From Turneriella sp. (lineage in GTDB: Bacteria; Spirochaetota; Leptospiria; Turneriellales; Turneriellaceae), in assembly GCA_019186965.1 (NCBI GenBank), contig JABARV010000010.1, positions 186,001-250,000 on the forward strand: DNA of 64,000 nucleotides, in the 5' to 3' direction. Shown here one piece after another: positions 47,380 to 55,362 of the stretch. Every line of letters starts with the position of its first letter. The first letter of the stretch is position 1. Both the position numbers and the translations under genes were made by a program. Below the pieces are notes generated by a model. That model had not been told where the DNA came from and did not search any database. It saw nothing but the letters and a program-made list of their open reading frames with translations.

Positions 47380-48355
47380 AAAACGTACTTTAAGCTTTGC
47401 ATTGGCTATCAATGAAGCCATTAGCCAAATGATGGAACAAGACCCTGATGTTTTTTTAATTGGGCAAGGAGTGAAAAGTCCATGGTATGTAGGTTCTACT
47501 TGTAAAGACCTGATCCAGAAGTTCGGTGAAGAGCGAGTAATTGATACACCGGTATCAGAAAGTGCCGTAACGGGTGCAGCCGTTGGTGCGGCTATAGCGG
47601 GTATGAAATCGATCGTGGTGCATCCACGTGTCGATTTTATGCTCTATGCGTTTGATGCTATTATCAACGAGGCCGCGAACTGGCATTATATGACAGGGGG
47701 ACGTTCTTCTGTACCGACGGTGATTTGGGGTATCGTCAATAGGGCAGGAGAGCAAGGAGCGCAACACTCCCAATCGCTCCATGCAATTTTTGCTCACATA
47801 CCTGGTTTGAAGGTAATTATGCCGTCAACTCCTTATGATGTTAAGGGGATGCTCATTGCCGCAATTCGTGATCCAAATCCAGTCATTTTTTTAGACGAAA
47901 GATGGTTGTACGCGAAAGAGGCCGAGGTTCCCGAAGAAATATATGAAGTTCCTTTGGGGAAAGCAAATATCACCAAGATTGGTAGTCAACTCACTATTGT
48001 TGCTTCTTCCTATCTTGCTTCTGAGTCTTTGGCGGCAGCTAAAGAATTAGAAGTAGAGGGAATTTCTGTGGAAGTGATTGATTTGCGAACTATCAAGCCT
48101 TTAGACAAAGATACAATTTTGGCTTCGGTCACAAAAACCGGCAGGCTTCTGGCTGTTGATGGCGGCTGGCAAAGTTTTGGGACATCGGCGGAAATTCTTG
48201 CCGTTATTGCGGAAAGCAGTATGGATAAGCTGAAGACATCACCAAAGCGGCTTGCTTTACCGGATGCTCCTGCGCCTGCTGCGCGTTCGTTGGAGCAGGT
48301 ATACTATTTACACAAAGATCACATAAAAAGTGTCGTAAAAGAGATGGTAATATGA
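47366..48355 (+). CDS. Thiamine-diphosphate dehydrogenase E1 beta-like subunit
   Basis: 329 residues, overlapping the alpha gene by 14 bases. Family features are VIDTPVSESAVTGAAVGAA, HPRVDFMLYAFDAIINEAAN, GAQHSQSLHAIFAHIPGLKV, VIFLDERWLYAKEAEVP and a C-terminal transketolase domain (VIDLRTIKPLDKDTI). It completes an E1 heterodimer of normal subunit size. The overlap at its end with the initiating sugar transferase (ATGA) ties it to the polysaccharide operon. Confidence 0.87.
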   Translation: MSSDKKRTLSFALAINEAISQMMEQDPDVFLIGQGVKSPWYVGSTCKDLIQKFGEERVIDTPVSESAVTGAAVGAAIAGMKSIVVHPRVDFMLYAFDAIINEAANWHYMTGGRSSVPTVIWGIVNRAGEQGAQHSQSLHAIFAHIPGLKVIMPSTPYDVKGMLIAAIRDPNPVIFLDERWLYAKEAEVPEEIYEVPLGKANITKIGSQLTIVASSYLASESLAAAKELEVEGISVEVIDLRTIKPLDKDTILASVTKTGRLLAVDGGWQSFGTSAEILAVIAESSMDKLKTSPKRLALPDAPAPAARSLEQVYYLHKDHIKSVVKEMVI

Positions 48356-49092
48356 AAAGAGTATTTGATTTAGTCGGTTCATTTTTAGGGTTAATTTTAT
48401 TTAGTCCTATTTTATTGCCAGTCATGTTCCTAGTTTGGATTCAAGATTGGCATTCGCCCTTCTATATTGCGCCCAGGGTTTCCAAAGGAAATGGTACCTT
48501 TAAAATGTTCAAGTTGCGCTCGATGGTGGTCAATGCTGATAAATCGGGTGTAGATTCGACTGCAGCTGGCGACAAACGCATCACTGCTGTAGGGCGATTT
48601 ATACGGAAGTTCAAGCTGGATGAATTAAGTCAACTAATCAATGTTTTGTTAGGTGACATGAGCTTCGTGGGACCTCGCCCCAATGTTAAGCGTGAAACCG
48701 ATTTATATACCAAAGAAGAACAAAAATTATTAACCGTAAGGCCAGGAATTACCGACTTATCATCCATTGTATTTTCAGACGAAGGCGAAATTTTAGAAGG
48801 ATACTCTGACCCTGATTTGGCTTATAACCAATTAATCCGCCCGTGGAAAAGTAGGTTGGGTATCTTATATATCGAGAATCAGTCAATATTTCTTGATGTA
48901 AGGCTTATTTGGCTTACAGCAGTGGCTATTGTATCAAAAAAAACTGCCTTACGTGGTATTGTTAAGATATTGAAGAACTTAGGGGTTTCTGCTGAAATGA
49001 TTCAGGTGTGCAAAAGAGAAAATAAATTAACCCCGTATCCGCCACCAGGAGCAAAAGAAATAGTAAAAAATAGAAATAAAGTACCTAAATAG
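48352..49092 (+). CDS. Initiating sugar-phosphate transferase (bacterial sugar transferase family)
   Basis: 246 residues. One N-terminal re-entrant or membrane helix (DLVGSFLGLILFSPILLPVMF), then the family core KMFKLRSMVVNADKSG, FIRKFKLDELSQLINVLLGD and MSFVGPRPNV (Asp-Glu and Pro-Arg-Pro motifs). These enzymes put the first sugar-1-phosphate on undecaprenyl phosphate, the step that starts each repeat unit. The C-terminal tail of about 60 residues is longer than usual for the PglC type. It fills the WbpL place in the O5-like order though from another family. Confidence 0.86.
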   Translation: MKRVFDLVGSFLGLILFSPILLPVMFLVWIQDWHSPFYIAPRVSKGNGTFKMFKLRSMVVNADKSGVDSTAAGDKRITAVGRFIRKFKLDELSQLINVLLGDMSFVGPRPNVKRETDLYTKEEQKLLTVRPGITDLSSIVFSDEGEILEGYSDPDLAYNQLIRPWKSRLGILYIENQSIFLDVRLIWLTAVAIVSKKTALRGIVKILKNLGVSAEMIQVCKRENKLTPYPPPGAKEIVKNRNKVPK

Positions 49093-49160
49093 TTTTAAAT
49101 AATCCCTCCCCCACAAAATTACTTTTAGCCACACGTAAACAATCACATGTAGCCAAAGCT

Positions 49161-49886
49161 ATGCAAAGAAAAAAATCACAGACCGTGGAGGAAAATCCTC
49201 CAAAGGCATTCGACGACGAAATTGATTTATTCGATTTACTCCTCATTTTTTCACAAAAAATAAAAGTGCTGCTTGTTTGGGTTGTGCTTGGTGTGGTTGT
49301 GGGTAGTGTTTACTTCTTTATGAAACCACAGCAGGTAGAGAGTGTTTCGCTTGTACGGATTGATATTCCTATCAACCAAAATACGCTTAGGAATTTAGAA
49401 TCAGTGAGCAAAGTTATGCGTGAAAATTTAGTAACACTCATAAACGAAGGGGATGAATTTTCAAGAATGATTGAGCCTGAGCGTGTGAAATTTTCTGGAA
49501 AAACAAATGCCGAATTGTACCCCAAAGGTAGTATCATAAAAATCACAGCAACAGCGCCCACAGCTGAAAGCGCACAAAAATTAAACCAAGCGGCGTTGGA
49601 TGCGGTGTTCAGGCTATCGAAGCGGAAAGATACCAGTGGGAATTATTTGCAGGAAATCCTTGAGAACTTAACTGGCGACAGCGTCATTCAGAAACCCACT
49701 GCGGCATCTCAACCCAAAACTAAAAAACTCGTTCTGTATACTCTCTTAGGCGGTATTCTCTTCGGCTTCATGGGACTCTTTTTTGTTTTTATTGGCCACT
49801 CTTTGTCGGCCTCTGCAAATAATCCAGAAAGCCAAAGTAAGCTGCAGCAGATTAAACGGAATTTGGGTTTTGGTAGAAAAATGTAG
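49161..49886 (+). CDS. wzz: Wzz-like chain-length determinant, short form
   Basis: 241 residues. An N-terminal cytoplasmic DDEIDLFDLLLIF motif precedes TM1 (LLVWVVLGVVVGSVYFFM). The periplasmic part is only about 120 residues, and TM2 (LYTLLGGILFGFMGLFFVFI) lies near 190-212, with a short tail. Most Wzz proteins are about 320-370 residues with a large helical hairpin, so this is a compact version. It would set chain length of the Wzy product. It lies three bases before wbpM. Confidence 0.78.
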   Translation: MQRKKSQTVEENPPKAFDDEIDLFDLLLIFSQKIKVLLVWVVLGVVVGSVYFFMKPQQVESVSLVRIDIPINQNTLRNLESVSKVMRENLVTLINEGDEFSRMIEPERVKFSGKTNAELYPKGSIIKITATAPTAESAQKLNQAALDAVFRLSKRKDTSGNYLQEILENLTGDSVIQKPTAASQPKTKKLVLYTLLGGILFGFMGLFFVFIGHSLSASANNPESQSKLQQIKRNLGFGRKM

Positions 49887-49888
49887 AA

Positions 49889-51898
49889 ATGCTCAAAACC
49901 CGCCTCTTAAATCTCTCATTCACAACCAAACGCCTCTTGCAAGTCGCAGCTGATATTGTATTGGTGTGGTTGTCGCTGTGGTTGGCGTTCGTGCTGCGCG
50001 TCGGGTGGCAGCCGTCGATAGAGGCGATGCAGGTGCATCTGTGGCTCTTCATCGTTACTCCGGTGGTCGTCGTTTCGGTGTTTATACCCATAGGGATGTA
50101 CCGTGCGGTTATCCGCCACTTGGGGCGTGAGGCGTTTACCAGCATTGCAAAAGCCGTCACTTTTTCTGCATTGCTTTTGGCGCTACTTATTTATTGGTAC
50201 CAAGGTTCGCGGTTTAATTTGGCAACGGGTGCGTCAAATATACCGCGTTCGTTCATTTTGAATTATTGGATGTTGAGTTTTGTTACCATGGGTGGATTGC
50301 GCCTTTTTATGCGTTATTATTTCGTGGGCGATTGGCAAACATTGGGCGTTAATTTGATGCCTTTTATGAGTAAATATGCGCATTTACCCAAAGTGGCGAT
50401 CTACGGTGCGGGCTCTGCGGGGAACCAATTGGTCACAGCGTTGCGTATGGGGAAGTTGATGCACCCCGTCGCGTTTATTGACGACGATATAAAATTGCAA
50501 AGACGCACAATCGCCGGGCTTCGTGTCTATCCACCAACGCAAATAGAAAGGCTCATTGCGGATACAGAAATTACTCAGGTGTTGTTGGCGCTGCCTTCGG
50601 TCGGTCGCTCTCGCCGCCGTGAAATCATCACTTCTCTTGAGGCGTATCCTTTGCATGTGCGTACAATCCCTGGGTTTATGGATTTAGCCAGTGGTCGAAT
50701 TGCGGTGCAAGACATCCAAGAAGTGGATATTGGCGATTTATTGGGACGTGATCCTGTCGCGCCGCATAAAGAATTATTTGAGAAATGTATCAAAGAACAA
50801 ATCGTCATGGTGACAGGAGCGGGTGGCTCCATTGGTTCGGAGTTATGCCGCCAAATTTTGGTCAATTCTCCCACCGCGTTGGTGCTCTACGAGCATAGCG
50901 AATTTAATTTATATAGCGTGCACCAAGAACTTGTACGGCGTATTGAACGCGCAGCGTTACCCGTGAAAATAGTTCCTATTTTGGGTTCAATCCGCAATAC
51001 AAAGCGGCTGCGTGAAGTGATGGAAATTTACAAAGTGAACACTGTTTATCATGCTGCGGCGTATAAACACGTTCCTCTGGTGGAACATAACATTGTCGAG
51101 GGTGTGGTGAATAATACTTTGGGTACACTCTACACTGCGCAAGCGGCAATCGCAGCCCAAGTGCGTAATTTTGTGCTTGTCTCTACCGACAAAGCGGTTC
51201 GCCCCACCAACATCATGGGGGCGACAAAGCGGGTGGCAGAACTTGTTTTGCAAGCGATGGCCCAAGAAAAAGACATTGCACTTTTTAATAAAGATACAAC
51301 AGTGCGCTATCCCAACCGCACCCGCTTTACGATGGTGCGCTTTGGTAATGTGTTGGGCTCGTCGGGGTCGGTGATTCCGCTTTTTCGGGAGCAAATCCAA
51401 AATGGCGGGCCGGTAACCGTCACGCATCCGAATATCACGCGTTATTTTATGACAATCCCCGAAGCGGCCGAGCTGGTTATCCAAGCAGGTTCAATGGGTA
51501 AAGGCGGGGATGTCTTTGTTCTCGACATGGGGGATCCCATACGCATTGTCGATCTTGCCCGTAAGATGATTTTATTGACGGGGTTGACTGTTCGTTCAGA
51601 GGAAAATCCGAAAGGCGATATCGCCATCGAATTTACCGGTCTTAGGCCCGGCGAAAAACTTTACGAAGAGTTACTCATCGGCGAAAATGTAGAGAGTACC
51701 GAACACCCAAAAATTATGCGAGCGAATGAAAAAATGCATGCGTGGGGGAAATTGGAAGAATACCTTTTGCATTTTAAGCAACTAACAGAACAAGAAAACA
51801 CCATCCAACTACGCCAACTTTTGCGCGAAGTGGTTGAGGATTTCAATCCGCAAAACGATATTGTTGATTTGGTGTACCACGAAAAACGCACGGGATAA
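49889..51898 (+). CDS. wbpM: Membrane UDP-HexNAc 4,6-dehydratase (WbpM/CapD type)
   Basis: 669 residues. Four membrane helices (about 15-130) are followed by a first Rossmann-like domain (IYGAGSAGNQLVTAL) and a second, catalytic SDR domain starting VMVTGAGGSIGSELC, with VSTDKAVRPTNIMGATKR as active region. This is the full WbpM layout. It turns UDP-GlcNAc into the 4-keto-6-deoxy form used for FucNAc, QuiNAc or bacillosamine-type sugars. It closes the locus as in P. aeruginosa. It is distinct from soluble legB at 15.5 kb. Confidence 0.88.
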   Translation: MLKTRLLNLSFTTKRLLQVAADIVLVWLSLWLAFVLRVGWQPSIEAMQVHLWLFIVTPVVVVSVFIPIGMYRAVIRHLGREAFTSIAKAVTFSALLLALLIYWYQGSRFNLATGASNIPRSFILNYWMLSFVTMGGLRLFMRYYFVGDWQTLGVNLMPFMSKYAHLPKVAIYGAGSAGNQLVTALRMGKLMHPVAFIDDDIKLQRRTIAGLRVYPPTQIERLIADTEITQVLLALPSVGRSRRREIITSLEAYPLHVRTIPGFMDLASGRIAVQDIQEVDIGDLLGRDPVAPHKELFEKCIKEQIVMVTGAGGSIGSELCRQILVNSPTALVLYEHSEFNLYSVHQELVRRIERAALPVKIVPILGSIRNTKRLREVMEIYKVNTVYHAAAYKHVPLVEHNIVEGVVNNTLGTLYTAQAAIAAQVRNFVLVSTDKAVRPTNIMGATKRVAELVLQAMAQEKDIALFNKDTTVRYPNRTRFTMVRFGNVLGSSGSVIPLFREQIQNGGPVTVTHPNITRYFMTIPEAAELVIQAGSMGKGGDVFVLDMGDPIRIVDLARKMILLTGLTVRSEENPKGDIAIEFTGLRPGEKLYEELLIGENVESTEHPKIMRANEKMHAWGKLEEYLLHFKQLTEQENTIQLRQLLREVVEDFNPQNDIVDLVYHEKRTG

Positions 51899-51958
51899 TC
51901 TCCCCCCCCTTGAAACTCTTTCACACAAAACAGGGTCTACTATATGAACGGAGGAAAA

Positions 51959-52438
51959 ATGAAAAAGTTAATCATGCTTCTCAGCGCTTGTTTTTTTGTG
52001 GTGGGTGTGGGTGCCCGTCCAACGAATAGGGCAAGCCAAAATTTACAAAGGCTCTTGGGGCTTTACCAAAGCGATATGGTCGCTTTTTTTGCCAGCGCGC
52101 AGAATATCAACAAGGCACTTCCAGCATTTTTTTGCGATGTATCGTTTGCCAGCGATGGCCAAGTGGAAAATTTCTTGCGGCAGGTCTCAACCTCTGCGCC
52201 GCGTGGCCAGATGTATAGCCAGGTGAGTTATACCGAGGCAGTGTCCATCAACGGCAACATGCGCGCGGTGTCGTATAACCTCACCAACGACAGAGGCAAC
52301 GTGACATTTGTGAAGAGTGCAAACGTCAATGGCAAACTCTTGCGTGCAGTTTACACGCTCGACCCCAGTACGAAAAAATTAAAAACCGCAACGTTCGATG
52401 GTAAAAAAGCCCTTAAGTCGAACGAGTATTCTTTATAG
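51959..52438 (+). CDS. Small secreted protein, function unknown
   Basis: 159 residues. Signal peptide [19 protein letters not shown] with likely cleavage after GVGA. An ATG at 51944 is in frame, but gaggaaa lies just before the ATG at 51959. The mature part is small, polar, with a repeated Asn/Val-rich pattern ([30 protein letters not shown]) that suggests a beta-sheet fold. Not recognised. A C8 run at 51902-51909 lies upstream. Confidence 0.6.
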   Translation: MKKLIMLLSACFFVVGVGARPTNRASQNLQRLLGLYQSDMVAFFASAQNINKALPAFFCDVSFASDGQVENFLRQVSTSAPRGQMYSQVSYTEAVSINGNMRAVSYNLTNDRGNVTFVKSANVNGKLLRAVYTLDPSTKKLKTATFDGKKALKSNEYSL

Positions 52439-52652
52439 AGTAATCACTTCACAGTCACGTCGAGCGCGTTGGGTTTTACACTGCCGATTTTCCCGAAGAA
52501 CCTTTCAAATCCACTGCGCGTTCCACCGCTTCCACCGCACCGGTTTCAGGATTGGTGTGGGGGAAGGCGCACAGGCTCTTATTCGGCGAAAGCGCTTCTT
52601 AAATCAATCCACAATTCGATTTACACCGCATCTAACTTACTACTTTGAGCGT

Positions 52653-53825
52653 ATGTTTCAACAACGCGACTATGTATTCACCTCAGAATCTGTTTCTGAG
52701 GGCCATCCCGATAAAGTGTGCGATCAAATTTCCGACGCTATTCTCGACGCCTATTTAGAACTCGATAATACGACGCGTGTCGCGTGCGAATCGCTCACGA
52801 CCACAAACCATGTAACCGTCGCGGGAGAAATCTCTACGTCGCCAAAAGGTTCCATCAGCAAAGAAAAAATAGAAGATATTGCGCGTTCGGTAATGCGCGA
52901 TATTGGTTATGTGCACGAGGATATTGGTTTTGATGCAAAAACCGCAGGTGTGCAAGTTCTCCTCCACGAACAAAGCGCAGATATCGCGCAAGGGGTAACA
53001 GGCGAAGGTTTGCATAAAGAAGAAGGCGCTGGCGACCAAGGGATGATGTTTGGTTTTGCTATCGACGAAACCGATGCTCTTATGCCTATGCCAATTTATT
53101 ATTCGCACAAAATTTTAGAAGAACTTACACGCCTTCGTAAAAGTGGAACTCTTCCTTTTTTACGCCCCGACGCAAAATCGCAAGTTACCGTTAAATACGA
53201 AAAGGGAAAACCTGTAGGTATCCATACCGTTGTTGTGTCTACGCAGCACACCCCCGAAATTGCGCACGAAAAACTTACCGAACAGGTAATAGAGATGTGC
53301 GTTAAAAAGGTACTCCCCGCAAATTTGCTTAAAGGTACTAAATACTTTATCAACCCCACAGGGCGTTTTGTCGTGGGCGGCCCACACGGTGACTGTGGAC
53401 TTACAGGAAGAAAAATTATTGTCGATACATACGGCGGATACGGCCGCCACGGCGGTGGTGCATTTAGCGGAAAAGATCCCTCGAAGGTCGACCGCAGTGC
53501 AGCGTACATGATGCGCTACGTTGCAAAAAACGTTGTCGCCTCTGGTATTGCAAGCCAGTGCGAAATACAAGTTGCTTATGCTATCGGCGTTGCAAAACCT
53601 GTGTCGCTTGTCGTCAATACTTTTGGGACAGGGAAAATTGGCGATGCAGAAATTGAAAAACTTATAGAAGCAAATTTTAATCTTACGCCGCGTGGTATTC
53701 GCGAAACGCTTAACTTACGTAATATAAAATACCGTCCAACAGCGGCGTACGGGCATTTTGGCCGCACGGGGCAAAATTCATTCACTTGGGAAAATACCGA
53801 CAAGGCGGATGTATTTAAATCTTGA
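52653..53825 (+). CDS. metK: S-adenosylmethionine synthetase
   Basis: 390 residues from the ATG at 52653; the upstream open frame is not part of the protein. Family marks are [32 protein letters not shown] and the P-loop [20 protein letters not shown], with the Met-binding and phosphate residues in place. It makes SAM from Met and ATP. SAM supplies the two methyltransferases of the polysaccharide locus, but the link is general. The 213-bp upstream gap shows no riboswitch I can recognise. Confidence 0.96.
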   Translation: MFQQRDYVFTSESVSEGHPDKVCDQISDAILDAYLELDNTTRVACESLTTTNHVTVAGEISTSPKGSISKEKIEDIARSVMRDIGYVHEDIGFDAKTAGVQVLLHEQSADIAQGVTGEGLHKEEGAGDQGMMFGFAIDETDALMPMPIYYSHKILEELTRLRKSGTLPFLRPDAKSQVTVKYEKGKPVGIHTVVVSTQHTPEIAHEKLTEQVIEMCVKKVLPANLLKGTKYFINPTGRFVVGGPHGDCGLTGRKIIVDTYGGYGRHGGGAFSGKDPSKVDRSAAYMMRYVAKNVVASGIASQCEIQVAYAIGVAKPVSLVVNTFGTGKIGDAEIEKLIEANFNLTPRGIRETLNLRNIKYRPTAAYGHFGRTGQNSFTWENTDKADVFKS

Positions 53826-53864
53826 AAGACTTTACACCCTGTTACATAACACAATTCTGCACCT

Positions 53865-54035
53865 ATGAAACGGACATGGCAGCCCGCAAATAAAAAACGT
53901 AATCGCACACACGGTTTTCGTGCGCGTAATGCAACAGCCGAAGGCCGCGAGGTTTTGCGCCGCCGCCGCCAAAAGGGCCGCTGGAAACTTACTGTTTCGG
54001 ACGAACGCCGCCGTTGGGACATCGTTAAACGGTAA
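53865..54035 (+). CDS. rpmH: 50S ribosomal protein L34
   Basis: 56 codons: [20 protein letters not shown], then [19 protein letters not shown], which is L34 throughout. The family is usually 44-50 residues; this one ends with an extra dozen residues ([11 protein letters not shown]). It is followed by rnpA and yidD in the normal order. Too short to be noticed by length alone. Confidence 0.95.
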   Translation: MKRTWQPANKKRNRTHGFRARNATAEGREVLRRRRQKGRWKLTVSDERRRWDIVKR

Positions 54036-54061
54036 ATTTTCCCGGTGGCGTAGCGCAAAGC

Positions 54062-54412
54062 ATGCGCTCGAACTACTTCGTCTCTTTAAAATCTAAAACG
54101 TGTATAGCTGCTCTTTTTTTAAAGGGGCGTAAAATACATTCTTCCCTTTTTATGCTGCGGTACCTTTACCGCAGCGAAATTAAGCCTCCTTTTAGGGTCG
54201 TTTTTGCCGTAAGTAAAAAGCTTGGGCGTGCGCATGAGCGTAACCGCATTAAAAGGCGGCTGCGTGAGGCTCTCCCTATAGCTATGGAATTCCATAGCTG
54301 GGGCCAAATGTCCTTCGACATTGCCATTATTCCCCGTAAAGAGGTCGCCGATATCCCTTTCGCTGAACTTGTAGGGGCGTTAAAAAAAGCGCTGGGAGAG
54401 TTAGCAAAATGA
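54062..54412 (+). CDS. rnpA: Ribonuclease P protein component
   Basis: 116 residues. The conserved RNR block is GRAHERNRIKRRLREA, preceded by FRVVFAVSKKLG. It helps the RNase P RNA bind and cut pre-tRNA 5' ends. It lies 26 bp after rpmH and overlaps yidD by four bases (ATGA). Confidence 0.95.
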   Translation: MRSNYFVSLKSKTCIAALFLKGRKIHSSLFMLRYLYRSEIKPPFRVVFAVSKKLGRAHERNRIKRRLREALPIAMEFHSWGQMSFDIAIIPRKEVADIPFAELVGALKKALGELAK

Positions 54413-54636
54413 AGACTTTTTTTATCTTTTGGATTCGATTTTACCAGTATACATTTGCCGCTATTTTGGGAGGGCAATGCCGGTTCCATCCCAGTTGCTC
54501 AGAATACGCAGTGGGCTGTTTTGAAAAGCATCCCCCCCACCGTGCATTTATTTTAACGCTTTGGCGAATTTTGCGTTGCCAGCCTTTTGCCAAGGGAGGG
54601 GATGACCCAGTACCTGAACCGAATGAAAAACGGTAA
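54409..54636 (+). CDS. yidD: Membrane protein insertion efficiency factor YidD
   Basis: 75 residues with the family core CRFHPSCSEYAVGCFEK and LWRILRCQPFAKGGDDPVP. It is a small membrane-bound helper of the YidC insertase. In many genomes yidC comes next; here an HATPase-like gene follows. Confidence 0.94.
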   Translation: MKTFFIFWIRFYQYTFAAILGGQCRFHPSCSEYAVGCFEKHPPHRAFILTLWRILRCQPFAKGGDDPVPEPNEKR

Positions 54637-54681
54637 AAACATTTCGGCTTGCCTTTTTGTGTGCGTGTCGTTTTCTACCCC

Positions 54682-55359
54682 ATGAGCGCTTTAGCTGAAA
54701 AAATTGATGCAGCGATTGAAAAAAAACAAACGATTAAAGTTCGGGCGTATGCCTTACTTCCTGAAACCGAGAAAGACCTCAACCTCATTATTTTACGCTT
54801 ACTCAACAAGTATAACAAACTCGATTTAACGACGACTCTTTACACTTGCATTAAAGAGCTTGCGGTCAACGGTGCAAAAGCCAACATCAAGCGTATTTTA
54901 TTTGACGAAGTGCGGATTGATCTCGAAAGCGAAGCCGATTACCGGCGTGGCCTTGAAGTGTTCCGTGAAAAATTGACCGACAGGTTTATTAACGAGTACG
55001 CACAAAAAGCAAAAGATCGCGGCCTTTATGTCGATATCAAGTTTGAATACGACGATACACAGTTGAGCGTTGAAGTCGTTAATAACAGCGCTCTTACAAA
55101 ACGCGAAGATGAGCGCATCCGTGAAAAATTTCGTGATGGGCTTAAATACGAAAACATAGGCGAACTTTATATGGAGATGCAGGACAACCAAGAGGGTGCC
55201 GGAATGGGAATCGCGCTAATTTTAATGATGCTAAAATCTGAGAATATCGATCCACACTATTTTACCGTCTATAGCGACTACACAAACAAAACTGTCGCTA
55301 AAATTACATTTCCCATGTCGCCACACTTTCGCGACGGGCGTGCCGAGTTTGAACAGTAG
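54682..55359 (+). CDS. HATPase-like (GHKL) protein, probable regulator
   Basis: 225 residues. An N-box-like segment LYTCIKELAVNGAKANIKR (about 65) and a G-box-like NQEGAGMGIALILMMLK (about 180) suggest a GHKL ATPase fold without other kinase parts. The Asn of the N-box is present (VNGAK). No membrane helix. The ATG at 54682 is used instead of an earlier frame start. Such stand-alone domains may act as anti-sigma or partner-switch factors. It stands where yidC is often found. Confidence 0.6.
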   Translation: MSALAEKIDAAIEKKQTIKVRAYALLPETEKDLNLIILRLLNKYNKLDLTTTLYTCIKELAVNGAKANIKRILFDEVRIDLESEADYRRGLEVFREKLTDRFINEYAQKAKDRGLYVDIKFEYDDTQLSVEVVNNSALTKREDERIREKFRDGLKYENIGELYMEMQDNQEGAGMGIALILMMLKSENIDPHYFTVYSDYTNKTVAKITFPMSPHFRDGRAEFEQ

Positions 55360-55362
55360 CGC

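Noticed and set aside
51902-51909. C8 homopolymer as a fourth phase-variation tract
   Set aside because: It is intergenic, about 50 bp before a small gene, and not clearly within a promoter; length alone is weak evidence.
52439-52652. Possible SAM riboswitch or reverse-strand gene before metK
   Set aside because: No core of a known SAM riboswitch could be found. A minus-strand open stretch (about 52598-52476, containing [17 protein letters not shown]) has no start and is only 41 codons; it may be a gene remnant but cannot be supported.
52398-52652. N-terminal extension of metK
   Set aside because: The frame is open upstream, but MetK homology begins at the ATG at 52653 and the extension is rich in Arg/Cys without family likeness.
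54529-54535. C7 run in yidD as a switch
   Set aside because: Short, in a housekeeping gene that is intact, and unlikely to be under switching.
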